This document shows positions 33,514 through 41,720 of a stretch of 64,000 nucleotides of DNA, piece after piece. The first letter of the stretch is position 1, and each line of letters begins with the position of its first letter. The position numbers and the translations under genes were made by a program. The stretch is from an uncultured Bacteroidales bacterium (GTDB taxonomy: Bacteria > Bacteroidota > Bacteroidia > Bacteroidales > Muribaculaceae): positions 51,151 through 115,150 of the forward strand of contig UQVH01000009.1 in assembly GCA_900544535.1 (NCBI GenBank), written 5' to 3'. The notes beneath the pieces were generated by a model. The model was given only the letters and a program-made list of their open reading frames with translations, was not told the DNA's origin and made no database searches.

Positions 33514-35031
33514 ATGTTGAAAAAGATCCGACAGACGCTTGCCGTCATCTTTATTGTAATTATAACTCTGTTGTTTCTCGATTTCACCGGCACCATACAC
33601 ACATGGTTCGGCTGGATGGCCAAGATTCAGTTTCTGCCTGCGTTGCTCGCCCTGAACATCGTGGTGATCGTGGGCCTTGTGGCACTGACCCTGCTGTTCG
33701 GTCGTGTGTATTGTTCGGTCATCTGCCCCTTGGGGGTGATGCAGGACGGCTTCGCATGGTTCGGAAAGAAGGCCAAGAGAAACCGCTATTCCTATTCTCC
33801 GGCCAAGACCGTCCTTCGCATCGTGATGTTGGGACTGATGGCGGTGGCCGTCGTCGTGGGAATCGGAGCCTTCGTGGCTCTGTTGGCGCCATACAGCGCC
33901 TATGGCCGCATCGTGCAGAGCCTGATGTCGCCCCTTTGGCTGTGGGCCGACAATCAGCTTGCCGCCTGGGCCGAGAAATCGGGAAGCTATGCCTTCTATT
34001 CGGTGGATGTATGGCTTAAAAGCGTAGGCACACTGACGGTTGCGGCCGTGACCCTCGTGGCGCTCGCGATACTGGCATGGCGCAACGGACGTACATACTG
34101 CAACACGATCTGTCCCGTTGGAACAATCCTCGGTTACCTCTCGAAATATTCGCTGTTCAAACCGGTGATAGACACCTCGAAATGCAATGGTTGCGGACTC
34201 TGCGCGCGCAACTGCAAAGGCGCCTGCATCGACAGCCGTAATCATGAGATTGATTACAGCCGCTGTGTAAGCTGCATGGACTGCATCGGAAAGTGTCATC
34301 AGGGAGCGATCAGCTATACATACCGACGCCCGTCGGCCTCCGAAAAGACGACCGCAGGGAAGACTACCGCACCGAAGAAACGTGCGGCACAGCCTGCGAC
34401 CGACACCTCGCGCCGTCAATTCATGGTAGGCGCTGCCGTAGCCACCGCTGCAGCTGCCGTTAAGGCTCAGGAAAAGACCGTTGACGGCGGCTTAGCTGTG
34501 ATCGCCGACAAAAAGATACCCGAACGCAAGACCCGCATAGTGCCACCCGGTGCCATCGGTCTGCGCAACCTGGCTTCGCACTGCACCGCCTGTCAGCTGT
34601 GTGTGACGGTCTGCCCCAACGGAGTGCTGCGTCCGTCATCTGATTTGCTGACATTCATGCAGCCTGAGTCGTCGTATGAACGCGGCTATTGCCGTCCTGA
34701 GTGCGTGAATTGCTCAGAGGTGTGTCCCGCAGGTGCCATCAGGCCGATTTCCGTGGCCGACAAATCGTCGATTCAGATAGGTCATGCCGTATGGATCAAA
34801 GATAACTGCGTGCCGCTGACCGACGGCGTAGAGTGCGGCAACTGCGCGCGTCACTGTCCCGTAGGAGCAATCACGATGGTGCCTTCGATAAAAGGCAAGG
34901 AGGACTCGCCCAAAATTCCGGTGGTCAACGCCGAGCGCTGCATAGGCTGCGGCGCATGTGAAAATCTCTGCCCCTCGCGCCCGTTCAGCGCCATTTATGT
35001 CGAGGGCCACGAAAACCACCGTGTCATATAA
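33514..35031 (+). CDS. NapH-NapG-like fusion polyferredoxin
   Basis: 505-aa membrane-bound Fe-S protein. Residues 1-275 look like NapH: four transmembrane segments (about 7-24, 41-63, 104-132, 171-190), two cytoplasmic CxxxCP motifs (YCSVICPLG, YCNTICPVG) and two 4Fe-4S motifs (CNGCGLCARNC, CVSCMDCIGKC). A Lys/Thr-rich linker leads to an internal twin-arginine motif SRRQFMVGA near 298. A NapG-like part follows with four more cluster motifs (CTACQLCVTVC, CVNCSEVC, CGNCARHC, CIGCGACENLC). In Nap systems these are separate proteins carrying electrons from quinol to the periplasm. No nitrate reductase is nearby. The next gene is probably the electron partner. Confidence 0.88.
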   Translation: MLKKIRQTLAVIFIVIITLLFLDFTGTIHTWFGWMAKIQFLPALLALNIVVIVGLVALTLLFGRVYCSVICPLGVMQDGFAWFGKKAKRNRYSYSPAKTVLRIVMLGLMAVAVVVGIGAFVALLAPYSAYGRIVQSLMSPLWLWADNQLAAWAEKSGSYAFYSVDVWLKSVGTLTVAAVTLVALAILAWRNGRTYCNTICPVGTILGYLSKYSLFKPVIDTSKCNGCGLCARNCKGACIDSRNHEIDYSRCVSCMDCIGKCHQGAISYTYRRPSASEKTTAGKTTAPKKRAAQPATDTSRRQFMVGAAVATAAAAVKAQEKTVDGGLAVIADKKIPERKTRIVPPGAIGLRNLASHCTACQLCVTVCPNGVLRPSSDLLTFMQPESSYERGYCRPECVNCSEVCPAGAIRPISVADKSSIQIGHAVWIKDNCVPLTDGVECGNCARHCPVGAITMVPSIKGKEDSPKIPVVNAERCIGCGACENLCPSRPFSAIYVEGHENHRVI

Positions 35032-35060
35032 AATTATTTCCACATCAATACTGACTATCC

Positions 35061-36479
35061 ATGAGTGACAATAATAAAGATATAAGCCGCCGCAATTTCC
35101 TAAAGCGTCTCGGAGGCGGCACCGTAGCCCTGTCGGCCGCGGCGCTGACCGGTTGCGAGACAAAGCGCAACCCGGTGAGCGGCGAGAGCGTGACAGCTTT
35201 GGGCGACATCCCCAAAGACAAGATGACTTACCGCACCAACCCCAAGACCGGCGAGAAGGTTTCGCTGCTCGGCTACGGCTGTATGCGCTGGCCGACTATT
35301 GCCGGCGGAAGTGCCCGCGACGGCGGGGAGGAGATCGATCAGGAGATGGTCAACCGCCTTGTTGACACAGCGATGGAACACGGTGTCAACTACTTCGACA
35401 CATCTCCCGCATACTGCAAGGGAAAATCGGAACATGCCACGGGAATTGCGCTCAGCCGCCACCCGCGCGACAGCTATTTCATCGCCACAAAGATGTCGAA
35501 TTTCGCGCCATCGACATGGAGCCGCGAGGCCTCGATCGGTATGTATCGCAACTCTCTGAAAGAGCTTCAGACCGATCATATAGACTATATGCTGCTCCAC
35601 GGCATCGGCATGGGATCGGACGGCATGGAGGAATTCAATCACCGCTATATGGACAACGGTGTCCTTGACTTCCTGCTCAAAGAGCGTGAGGCCGGGCGCA
35701 TCAGGAATCTCGGATTCTCGTATCACGGCGATATAAAGGTATTCGACTATCTGCTCTCGCGTCATGACGAATACAAATGGGACTTCGTGCAGATCCAGCT
35801 CAACTATCTTGACTGGCGTCACGCCAAAGAGATCAATCCGCGCAACACGGATGCCGAATATCTCTACGGCGAACTGGAGAAGCGCGGCATTCCCGCGGTC
35901 ATCATGGAACCGCTTTTGGGCGGCCGTCTCTCAAAGCTCCACGACCATGTGGTCAACCGACTGAAAGAAGCCGAACCGGAGCGCAGCGTTGCTTCCTGGG
36001 CTTTCCGTTTCGCCGGAACATGGCCCGGAGTGCTGACGGTGTTGAGCGGAATGACCTACATGGAGCATCTTGAGGACAATCTGCGTTCGTTCTGTCCGCT
36101 GAAACCGCTGACCGGGGAAGAGAATCAGTTTCTTTTCGACACGGCCGATCTGATGATGCACTATCCGACCATCCCCTGCAACGACTGCAAATACTGTATG
36201 CCCTGTCCTTACGGGCTTGACATTCCGGCCATACTCCTGCACTACAATAAATGTGTCAACGAAGGAAATGTCCCCGAAACCCGCGAAGGTGAGGAGTATC
36301 GCCGCGCGCGTCGTGCGTTCCTCGTGGGCTATGACCGGTCGGTTCCGCGCTTGCGTCAGGCAAGCCACTGCATCGGTTGCGGACAGTGCGCACCTCACTG
36401 CCCGCAGTCAATCGACATTCCCGGCGAACTTCACCGCATCGACGATTTTGTCGAAAGCCTTAAACAACAGAAAGCATGA
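35061..36479 (+). CDS. Twin-arginine Fe-S aldo/keto reductase-like oxidoreductase
   Basis: 472 aa. Tat-type signal SRRNFLKRLGGGTVALSAAALTGCE, where the Cys suggests a lipoprotein. The AKR barrel is about 55-345 (LLGYGCMRWPTIAGG, then NYFDTSPAYCKGKSEHATGIAL, IATKMSNF and DHIDYMLLHGIG). The C-terminal ferredoxin-like part has CNDCKYCMPCPYGLDIP near 373-390 and CIGCGQCAPHCPQSIDIP near 440-457. AKR-ferredoxin proteins of this type occur in many anaerobes with unknown substrates. Placement 29 nt after the NapHG-like gene and shared twin-arginine signals suggest one envelope redox chain. Confidence 0.9.
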   Translation: MSDNNKDISRRNFLKRLGGGTVALSAAALTGCETKRNPVSGESVTALGDIPKDKMTYRTNPKTGEKVSLLGYGCMRWPTIAGGSARDGGEEIDQEMVNRLVDTAMEHGVNYFDTSPAYCKGKSEHATGIALSRHPRDSYFIATKMSNFAPSTWSREASIGMYRNSLKELQTDHIDYMLLHGIGMGSDGMEEFNHRYMDNGVLDFLLKEREAGRIRNLGFSYHGDIKVFDYLLSRHDEYKWDFVQIQLNYLDWRHAKEINPRNTDAEYLYGELEKRGIPAVIMEPLLGGRLSKLHDHVVNRLKEAEPERSVASWAFRFAGTWPGVLTVLSGMTYMEHLEDNLRSFCPLKPLTGEENQFLFDTADLMMHYPTIPCNDCKYCMPCPYGLDIPAILLHYNKCVNEGNVPETREGEEYRRARRAFLVGYDRSVPRLRQASHCIGCGQCAPHCPQSIDIPGELHRIDDFVESLKQQKA

Positions 36480-36925
36480 GCATGGTCAGTCCCGAAGAGA
36501 AAAAGGCGTTGATCGAAAGGCTCGCGCGCGAATCCTGCTCCTGCCTGATCAGCAATGGCCGCACGGTCTATGTGGGCCGCGAGAGGGGAGTGAGAGATCT
36601 TTTCCGCTTGCTTGAGACCGAGCCGCAAGTGCTGCGCGGAGCTTTCGTGGCCGACAAGGTTGTAGGCAAAGGAGCCGCAGCATTGATGGTTGCCGGAGGT
36701 GTGACTGAGGTCTATGCCGCTGTCATCAGCCGTCTGGCGCTTCGGCTGCTGACGGAGTCGGATGTGGCAGTCAGCTACGGAACGCTTGCCGAGAACATCA
36801 TCAACCGCGCGGGCACCGGTATCTGTCCAGTCGAAAAGCTCTGTGCCGATTGCCGGACAGCCGCAGAATGTCTGCCGCTCATAAAACGATTTATAAACGA
36901 ACAAATACAAAATCAGAAGCTTTAA
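36476..36925 (+). CDS. DUF1893 domain protein (deaminase-like fold)
   Basis: 149-aa cytoplasmic protein overlapping the previous stop by 4 bp. The body (CSCLISNGRTVYVGRERGVRDLFRLLETEPQVLRGAFVADKVVGKGAAALMVAGGVTEVYAAVIS) matches DUF1893, whose T. maritima structure was placed near the cytidine-deaminase fold. A C-terminal cysteine group (CPVEKLCADCRTAAEC) could bind metal. The reaction is unknown. The gene is invariably coupled here to the redox pair and the ECF S-component, which suggests a cofactor or vitamin link. Confidence 0.82.
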   Translation: MSMVSPEEKKALIERLARESCSCLISNGRTVYVGRERGVRDLFRLLETEPQVLRGAFVADKVVGKGAAALMVAGGVTEVYAAVISRLALRLLTESDVAVSYGTLAENIINRAGTGICPVEKLCADCRTAAECLPLIKRFINEQIQNQKL

Positions 36926-36932
36926 AACACTT

Positions 36933-37445
36933 ATGGAAAGATCTGTAAGACTGCATTCATTATCGTTCGGCAGTGTGAGGACTTATCTTACCGCACTGCT
37001 GCTCATCGCGGGTAACGTGGCTCTGCCACAGCTTTTCCACATGGTACCGCAGGGCGGTGTGACATGGCTGCCGATCTATTTCTTCACGCTTGTCGGCGCA
37101 TGGATCTACGGCCGGCGTGTGGGCGTGCTGACGGCCTTGCTCTCGCCTGTGGTCAATTCGCTGCTGTTCGGGATGCCGCCGGTGGCCGCGCTTCCCGCCA
37201 TCATGCTCAAATCCACTCTTCTCGCTGTTTTTGCCGGCTATGCCGCTTCACGGAGCCGGCGTGTCTCACTGCCGGCCCTCGCAGCCGTCGTTTTAGCCTA
37301 CCAGTGTGTCGGAACTCTTGGCGAATGGATGCTGAAAGGCGATTTCATTTTTGCCTGTCAGGATTTCAGGATCGGGGTTCCCGGAATGCTGCTTCAGATC
37401 TTCGGGGGAATGTTGATCATAAGATATTTTAATGTTGAAAAGTGA
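36933..37445 (+). CDS. ECF transporter S component-like membrane protein
   Basis: 170-aa integral membrane protein with five to six hydrophobic segments. The pattern LTALLLIAGNVALPQLFHMVPQGGVTWLPIYFFTLVGAWIYGRRVGVLTALLSPVVNSLLFGMPP is typical of substrate-binding S components of energy-coupling-factor importers. It starts 7 nt after the DUF1893 gene. The EcfA/EcfT module is not in the window, so a shared module must be encoded elsewhere. The ligand is unknown. Confidence 0.8.
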   Translation: MERSVRLHSLSFGSVRTYLTALLLIAGNVALPQLFHMVPQGGVTWLPIYFFTLVGAWIYGRRVGVLTALLSPVVNSLLFGMPPVAALPAIMLKSTLLAVFAGYAASRSRRVSLPALAAVVLAYQCVGTLGEWMLKGDFIFACQDFRIGVPGMLLQIFGGMLIIRYFNVEK

Positions 37446-37620
37446 ATATAGGCGGGTAATGTAAGCGCTCTCATAGTGATAACGGAGGGTAATGTGGTTG
37501 ACTGAAGAGTCCACCCTCCGGATGTAGTGGATTTTTTAATAGCGTCCGGTCTTCGAGTGGAAGGCCGGACGCAAATACTTACTGACGGTGTCTACCGGCG
37601 GCTAAAATTTATGTCCGTTT

Positions 37621-37652
37621 TTTGGTAAGTTGCGAAGTTTGAGCGATATTTG
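37621..37652 (+). promoter_or_regulatory. Promoter of the SGNH-MBOAT pair (TTTG-N20-GATATTTG)
   Basis: TTTG at 37621-37624, 20 nt, GATATTTG at 37645-37652 (one mismatch). It lies just upstream of the chosen ATG at 37675, which supports that start. Confidence 0.6.
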
Positions 37653-37674
37653 CAGCTATAAACCTTGCCATGAA

Positions 37675-38499
37675 ATGAAACGTAGCTATATATCGCTTTG
37701 GCTGTTGCTGCTGGTCGCATTCGGACTGGTTGCAGCCGGTTCCTGCTTCGATGAGCCGGAAATCGGCGGTCATACGTTTAAGAAAGCTTCGTTTTACGAG
37801 GATCTCACGCGGAATCCTGAGCCGGAAGTTGTCGGTGCGGATTTTGCGGAGGCGGTCCTGCTCGCTGTGCCCCGCATGATCGCAGCGCCTCCCGCTGACA
37901 GTGTCCCGGTCTCAAAATTTCCGGTGCCGGTCGACACGGCCTCGAAAACAATACTCTTTTTCGGAGACTCGATGCTCGAAGGTCTATCTCCGAGGCTTGC
38001 TGCCTACTGCGAGGAAAACGGTCACAGGCTCTACACGGTGATATGGTACAGCTCGACGACACATGTATGGGGCGACTGCGACACGCTGTCGACATTCATA
38101 TGCCGCTACAAGCCTGACTACATAATGGCCTGCCTCGGCGCCAACGAGCTGTTCGTGAGAGATATAGCCAAAAAACGTGAGAAAAAGCTCGCGAGTTTGC
38201 TGCGTCAGATCGGCGACCGTCCGCTGCTGTGGATCGGCCCCCCGAACTGGAAAGAGGACACCGGTATCAACGACCTGATAGCCTCCACGCTTGACGAAGG
38301 GCAGTTTTTCATGTCGAAAGGTATGACGTTCAGTCGTGCCGCCGACGGCGCGCATCCAACGGCTGAAAGTGCTGCCCGATGGATGGACAGTGTCGCGAGA
38401 TGGATGCCGCAGAATGCCGCTCATCCGATCCGAATGGCTGCGCCGTCCAAGTCAAAGGGCCGTCCGGCCCGTGTCACCATGTTACAGCCCTTGCAGTAG
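37675..38499 (+). CDS. Membrane-anchored SGNH/GDSL hydrolase-like protein
   Basis: 274 aa from the ATG at 37675. An earlier in-frame ATG at 37630 lies within the promoter. The N-terminus MKRSYISLWLLLLVAFGLVAAGSC is a signal or lipoprotein peptide. SGNH blocks: block I TILFFGDSMLEGLSPRL near 83-99, GANEL near 149, and the C-terminal DGAHPTAESAARW (Asp-x-x-His) near 223-235. Its stop codon is followed at once by the MBOAT gene. The combination resembles PatA-PatB or AlgI-AlgX/J pairs that O-acetylate polysaccharides outside the cytoplasm. Alternatively it is a deacetylase. Confidence 0.82.
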   Translation: MKRSYISLWLLLLVAFGLVAAGSCFDEPEIGGHTFKKASFYEDLTRNPEPEVVGADFAEAVLLAVPRMIAAPPADSVPVSKFPVPVDTASKTILFFGDSMLEGLSPRLAAYCEENGHRLYTVIWYSSTTHVWGDCDTLSTFICRYKPDYIMACLGANELFVRDIAKKREKKLASLLRQIGDRPLLWIGPPNWKEDTGINDLIASTLDEGQFFMSKGMTFSRAADGAHPTAESAARWMDSVARWMPQNAAHPIRMAAPSKSKGRPARVTMLQPLQ

Positions 38500-39984
38500 A
38501 TGACGGCCGGAGTTGACATATCGACGGTTGCCGCCAACGCGGGTGCGATGTTAGGCTACACGCCCGCAGAACCGATGCTGTTTTCGTCGGGGACATTCTG
38601 GGCGCTGTTTCTGATTTTCATGCCGCTCTATGCGTTGGTCCGCAACCGCCTGTGGTATATGCTCACCTTCGTGGTCGGATTCAGTTTCTTTTTCTACTAT
38701 AAGTCGAGCGGTTGGTTCGTGCTGCTGTTGGGCGCGACGTCGCTGATCGACTGGACGGTCTCGCGGCTGATGGTGCGCACTGATGTGAAATGGCGCCGCA
38801 AACTGTTGGCCACAGTCTCGATCATAGTCTCGCTCAGTGTGCTGGCCTATTTCAAGTATGCCAACTTCTTTTTGTGGAACTGGAACCGCATGGTCGAAGG
38901 CAATTTCCAGCCACTTGATATAATCCTCCCGGTGGGCATCTCGTTCTACACCTTTCAGTCGATAAGCTATGTTGTCGATGTCTACAAGGGGAGGGTGGCG
39001 CCGACGGCGACATGGCTTGAATATGTGTTTTTCCTGTCGTTTTTCCCGGCGCTCGTAGCGGGGCCGATTGTCCGCGCCGACTACTTTCTGCCGCAGATAC
39101 GTGCCAACTATCACGCGACGCGCACAGAGCTTTACGCCGCTCTGTGGATGATCATATGCGGCATTCTCAAAAAGGCCGTGATCGCCGACTATATCGCTCA
39201 GTACAACGACCTGATTTTTGCCAGTCCGACAGGCTATTCGGGTTTTGAAAGTCTGATGGGGGTGATCGGCTACACGATGCAGATTTATTGCGATTTTTCG
39301 GGTTACAGCGACATGGCCATAGGTCTGGCGATGATCATGGGGTTCAGGCTGAGCCGCAACTTCGATTTCCCCTACAAGTCGAAAAATCTGACGGAATTCT
39401 GGCGCCGGTGGCACATCTCGCTTTCGTCGTGGCTGCGCGACTATGTCTACATCCCTCTCGGCGGAAACCGCAAAGGGACTCTGCGCACCTATCTGAACAA
39501 TTTCCTGACGATGCTGATCGGAGGTCTGTGGCACGGAGCCGCATGGAAGTTCGTTTTCTGGGGTGCGATGCACGGTGTTGGGCTTGCGGTCCACAAGGCC
39601 ACACTGCCCCTGACGCGCCGTCTGCCCGATACATGGTGGGGCCGAGCCGTCGGCTGGAGCGTCACGATGGTTTATGTCTCGCTGCTGTGGGTGTTTTTCC
39701 GTGCCGACTCGTGGCTGGACTCGTGGCTTATAATAAAGAATATTTTCACGAATTTCTCGATTGACTATATCGGGCCGTTTCTGAGTGTCAGATGGATGTG
39801 GGTTGTAATGATGACGGTCATTATCACGGCTCATGCACTCCCGTCGGGAGTCATCGACAGACTGTCGACGGCCTTTGTCCGCTCGTGGTGGGTGGTGAAA
39901 CTGATAGTGTTCCTTGTGGTCGTGCAGCTCGTGCTGGAGTTCGCGGGCGAGGATGTGGCGCCGTTCATTTATTTCCAGTTCTGA
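38500..39984 (+). CDS. MBOAT family membrane O-acyltransferase
   Basis: 494-aa AlgI/DltB/PatA-type protein with about 11 transmembrane segments. Conserved region: LPVGISFYTFQSISYVVDVYKGR (about 146-168), FPALVAGPIVRADYFLPQI (about 181-199), QIYCDFSGYSDMAIGLAMIMGFRLSRNFDFPY (about 264-295), and the catalytic-histidine section NNFLTMLIGGLWHGAAWKFVFWGAMHG (about 336-362), with His in GLWHGA. It passes acyl groups, usually acetyl, across the membrane to a periplasmic partner. The preceding SGNH gene is the obvious candidate, zero bases away. Confidence 0.93.
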   Translation: MTAGVDISTVAANAGAMLGYTPAEPMLFSSGTFWALFLIFMPLYALVRNRLWYMLTFVVGFSFFFYYKSSGWFVLLLGATSLIDWTVSRLMVRTDVKWRRKLLATVSIIVSLSVLAYFKYANFFLWNWNRMVEGNFQPLDIILPVGISFYTFQSISYVVDVYKGRVAPTATWLEYVFFLSFFPALVAGPIVRADYFLPQIRANYHATRTELYAALWMIICGILKKAVIADYIAQYNDLIFASPTGYSGFESLMGVIGYTMQIYCDFSGYSDMAIGLAMIMGFRLSRNFDFPYKSKNLTEFWRRWHISLSSWLRDYVYIPLGGNRKGTLRTYLNNFLTMLIGGLWHGAAWKFVFWGAMHGVGLAVHKATLPLTRRLPDTWWGRAVGWSVTMVYVSLLWVFFRADSWLDSWLIIKNIFTNFSIDYIGPFLSVRWMWVVMMTVIITAHALPSGVIDRLSTAFVRSWWVVKLIVFLVVVQLVLEFAGEDVAPFIYFQF

Positions 39985-40080
39985 GATGTCCGCAGGAGTG
40001 GAGATCAGAGTATTGTGATGCACTTTTAGGCACCGGAAGTAAAAATCTGACGTGAATCTGCTGTTATTTATGGCAGAAGT

Positions 40081-40111
40081 TTTGTGATTTGAGGAAATAT
40101 ATATAACTTTG
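40081..40111 (+). promoter_or_regulatory. gdhA promoter (TTTG-N19-TAACTTTG)
   Basis: TTTG 40081-40084, 19 nt, TAACTTTG 40104-40111. ATG 89 nt downstream. Confidence 0.8.
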
Positions 40112-40199
40112 TAGCGAAAAATGAAATTAATCTTTCATTTTGTTGTAAAACTATAAGGTTTGATAATAAATTCCAATAATTTATATTTTCCATTTAGGT

Positions 40200-41537
40200 A
40201 TGAATGCAGTAAGCGTAATTGACGACTTGAAGCGTCGTTTTCCCAATGAGCCTGAGTATATCCAGGCGGTTGAAGAAGTGTTGACAACCATTGAAGATGT
40301 CTATAATGAAAATCCTGAATTCGAACGCTACAATCTGATTGAGCGCCTTTGCATTCCCGACCGCATTTTCGCTTTCCGTGTGTCGTGGGTCGATGACAAA
40401 GGTAAGGTCCACAACAATATGGGCTACCGTGTGCAGCACAACAACGCCATCGGTCCGTACAAGGGCGGTATCCGTTTCCACTCGTCGGTCAATCTCTCGA
40501 TCCTCAAGTTCCTCGCTTTCGAGCAGACATTCAAGAACTCTCTGACCACTCTCGCTATGGGCGGTGCCAAAGGCGGCAGCGACTTCTCGCCCCGCGGCAA
40601 GAGCGACATGGAGGTTATGCGCTTCTGCCAGGCCTTCATTCAGGAACTTTGGCGTCAGATAGGTCCCGACACCGACGTTCCCGCAGGCGACATAGGCGTT
40701 GGCGGACGTGAAGTCGGCTATATGTTCGGCGAATACAAGAAGATGGCCCGCGAGTTCACCGGAACTTTCACCGGCAAGGGCTATGAGTTCGGCGGTTCGC
40801 TGATCCGTCCGGAGGCCACCGGTTACGGCAACGTCTACTTCCTCCTCGAAATGCTGAAGACACGCGGTCTGAGCATCGAGGGCAAGCGTGTGGCCATCTC
40901 CGGTTCCGGCAACGTGGCTACCTACACAGCCGACAAGCTCCTTTCGCTCGGAGCCAAAGTGGTTTCTATGAGCGACAGCGACGGCTCGATCTATGTGCCC
41001 GACGGCCTTACCCGCGAACAGCTCGACTACATCTTCAAACTCAAGAATATCTACCGCGGCCGCATCCGCGAGTTTGCCGAAGAATACGAATGCCAGTACT
41101 TCGAGGGCGAACGTCCCTGGCAGCGCGTGGCCTGCGACATCGCCATGCCTTCGGCCACTCAGAATGAAATCGACGGCGACGATGCCCGCGCGCTCATTGC
41201 CAACGGCTGCATCGCTGTCAGCGAGGGTGCCAACATGCCTTCGACACCTGAGGCCATCCGCGAGTTCCAGAAAGCACGTATCCTCTATGCTCCCGGCAAG
41301 GCTGCCAACGCAGGCGGTGTGTCTGTCTCCGGTCTTGAAATGGCTCAGAATTCGCAGAAGCTCTCCTGGAGCGCCGAAGAGGTTGACCGCAAGCTCAAGG
41401 AGATCATGGCCGAGATCCACAAGCAGTGTGTGAAATACGGCACCGAGCCTGACGGTTACATCAACTATGTCCGTGGCGCCAACGTGGCCGGCTTCATGAA
41501 AGTGGCACGTGCGATGATGGCTCAGGGTATTCTCTGA
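40200..41537 (+). CDS. gdhA: NADP-type glutamate dehydrogenase
   Basis: Reversible reductive amination of 2-oxoglutarate, the main ammonia-assimilating route in many Bacteroidales. 445 aa, the hexameric 450-residue class. Substrate region YRVQHNNAIGPYKGGIRFH near 80-98, catalytic-lysine motif MGGAKGGSDFSPRGKSD near 120-136, and Rossmann motif VAISGSGNVATYTADKL near 235-251. Codon use is strongly biased (few rare codons), as for a highly expressed gene. Monocistronic, with a consensus promoter and a T-tract terminator. NADPH preference is inferred from class and not from a decisive residue. Confidence 0.95.
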   Translation: MNAVSVIDDLKRRFPNEPEYIQAVEEVLTTIEDVYNENPEFERYNLIERLCIPDRIFAFRVSWVDDKGKVHNNMGYRVQHNNAIGPYKGGIRFHSSVNLSILKFLAFEQTFKNSLTTLAMGGAKGGSDFSPRGKSDMEVMRFCQAFIQELWRQIGPDTDVPAGDIGVGGREVGYMFGEYKKMAREFTGTFTGKGYEFGGSLIRPEATGYGNVYFLLEMLKTRGLSIEGKRVAISGSGNVATYTADKLLSLGAKVVSMSDSDGSIYVPDGLTREQLDYIFKLKNIYRGRIREFAEEYECQYFEGERPWQRVACDIAMPSATQNEIDGDDARALIANGCIAVSEGANMPSTPEAIREFQKARILYAPGKAANAGGVSVSGLEMAQNSQKLSWSAEEVDRKLKEIMAEIHKQCVKYGTEPDGYINYVRGANVAGFMKVARAMMAQGIL

Positions 41538-41582
41538 TCACCTCTGACAACCAACCTAAAGACCTACCTATATAATCTTGAG

Positions 41583-41622
41583 CGCGTCCCCACCCGTCAG
41601 AAGGGCAGGGATGCGTTTTTTT
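41583..41622 (+). terminator. gdhA terminator
   Basis: Arms 41583-41595 (cgcgtccccaccc) and 41603-41615 (gggcagggatgcg), 11 of 13 standard pairs plus a G-U, followed by seven Ts. Confidence 0.85.
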
Positions 41623-41623
41623 A

Positions 41624-41655
41624 TTTGTCGGTTAGGATAAAATTTTGTTATTTTG
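41624..41655 (+). promoter_or_regulatory. fcl promoter (TTTG-N20-TTATTTTG)
   Basis: TTTG 41624-41627, just past the gdhA terminator tract, 20 nt, TTATTTTG 41648-41655 (one mismatch). Confidence 0.6.
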
Positions 41656-41678
41656 CGGTGAAATATGAAAAATAGGTA

Positions 41679-41718
41679 ATCAGGTAAATACAATTTAAAT
41701 CAGATAAATACAATTTAA
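41679..41718 (+). repeat. 20-bp tandem duplication in the fcl leader
   Basis: atcaggtaaatacaatttaa at 41679-41698 is repeated with one change at 41699-41718, ending two bases before the GTG start. It is A/T-rich and likely unstructured. Confidence 0.85.
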
Positions 41719-41720
41719 TT

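Noticed and set aside
38551..40023. A 490-codon minus-strand open frame over the MBOAT gene
   Set aside because: Antisense shadow of a strongly conserved acyltransferase; composition is non-protein-like.
40194..41420. A 408-codon minus-strand open frame over gdhA
   Set aside because: Shadow frame caused by the biased codon use of gdhA; no motif.
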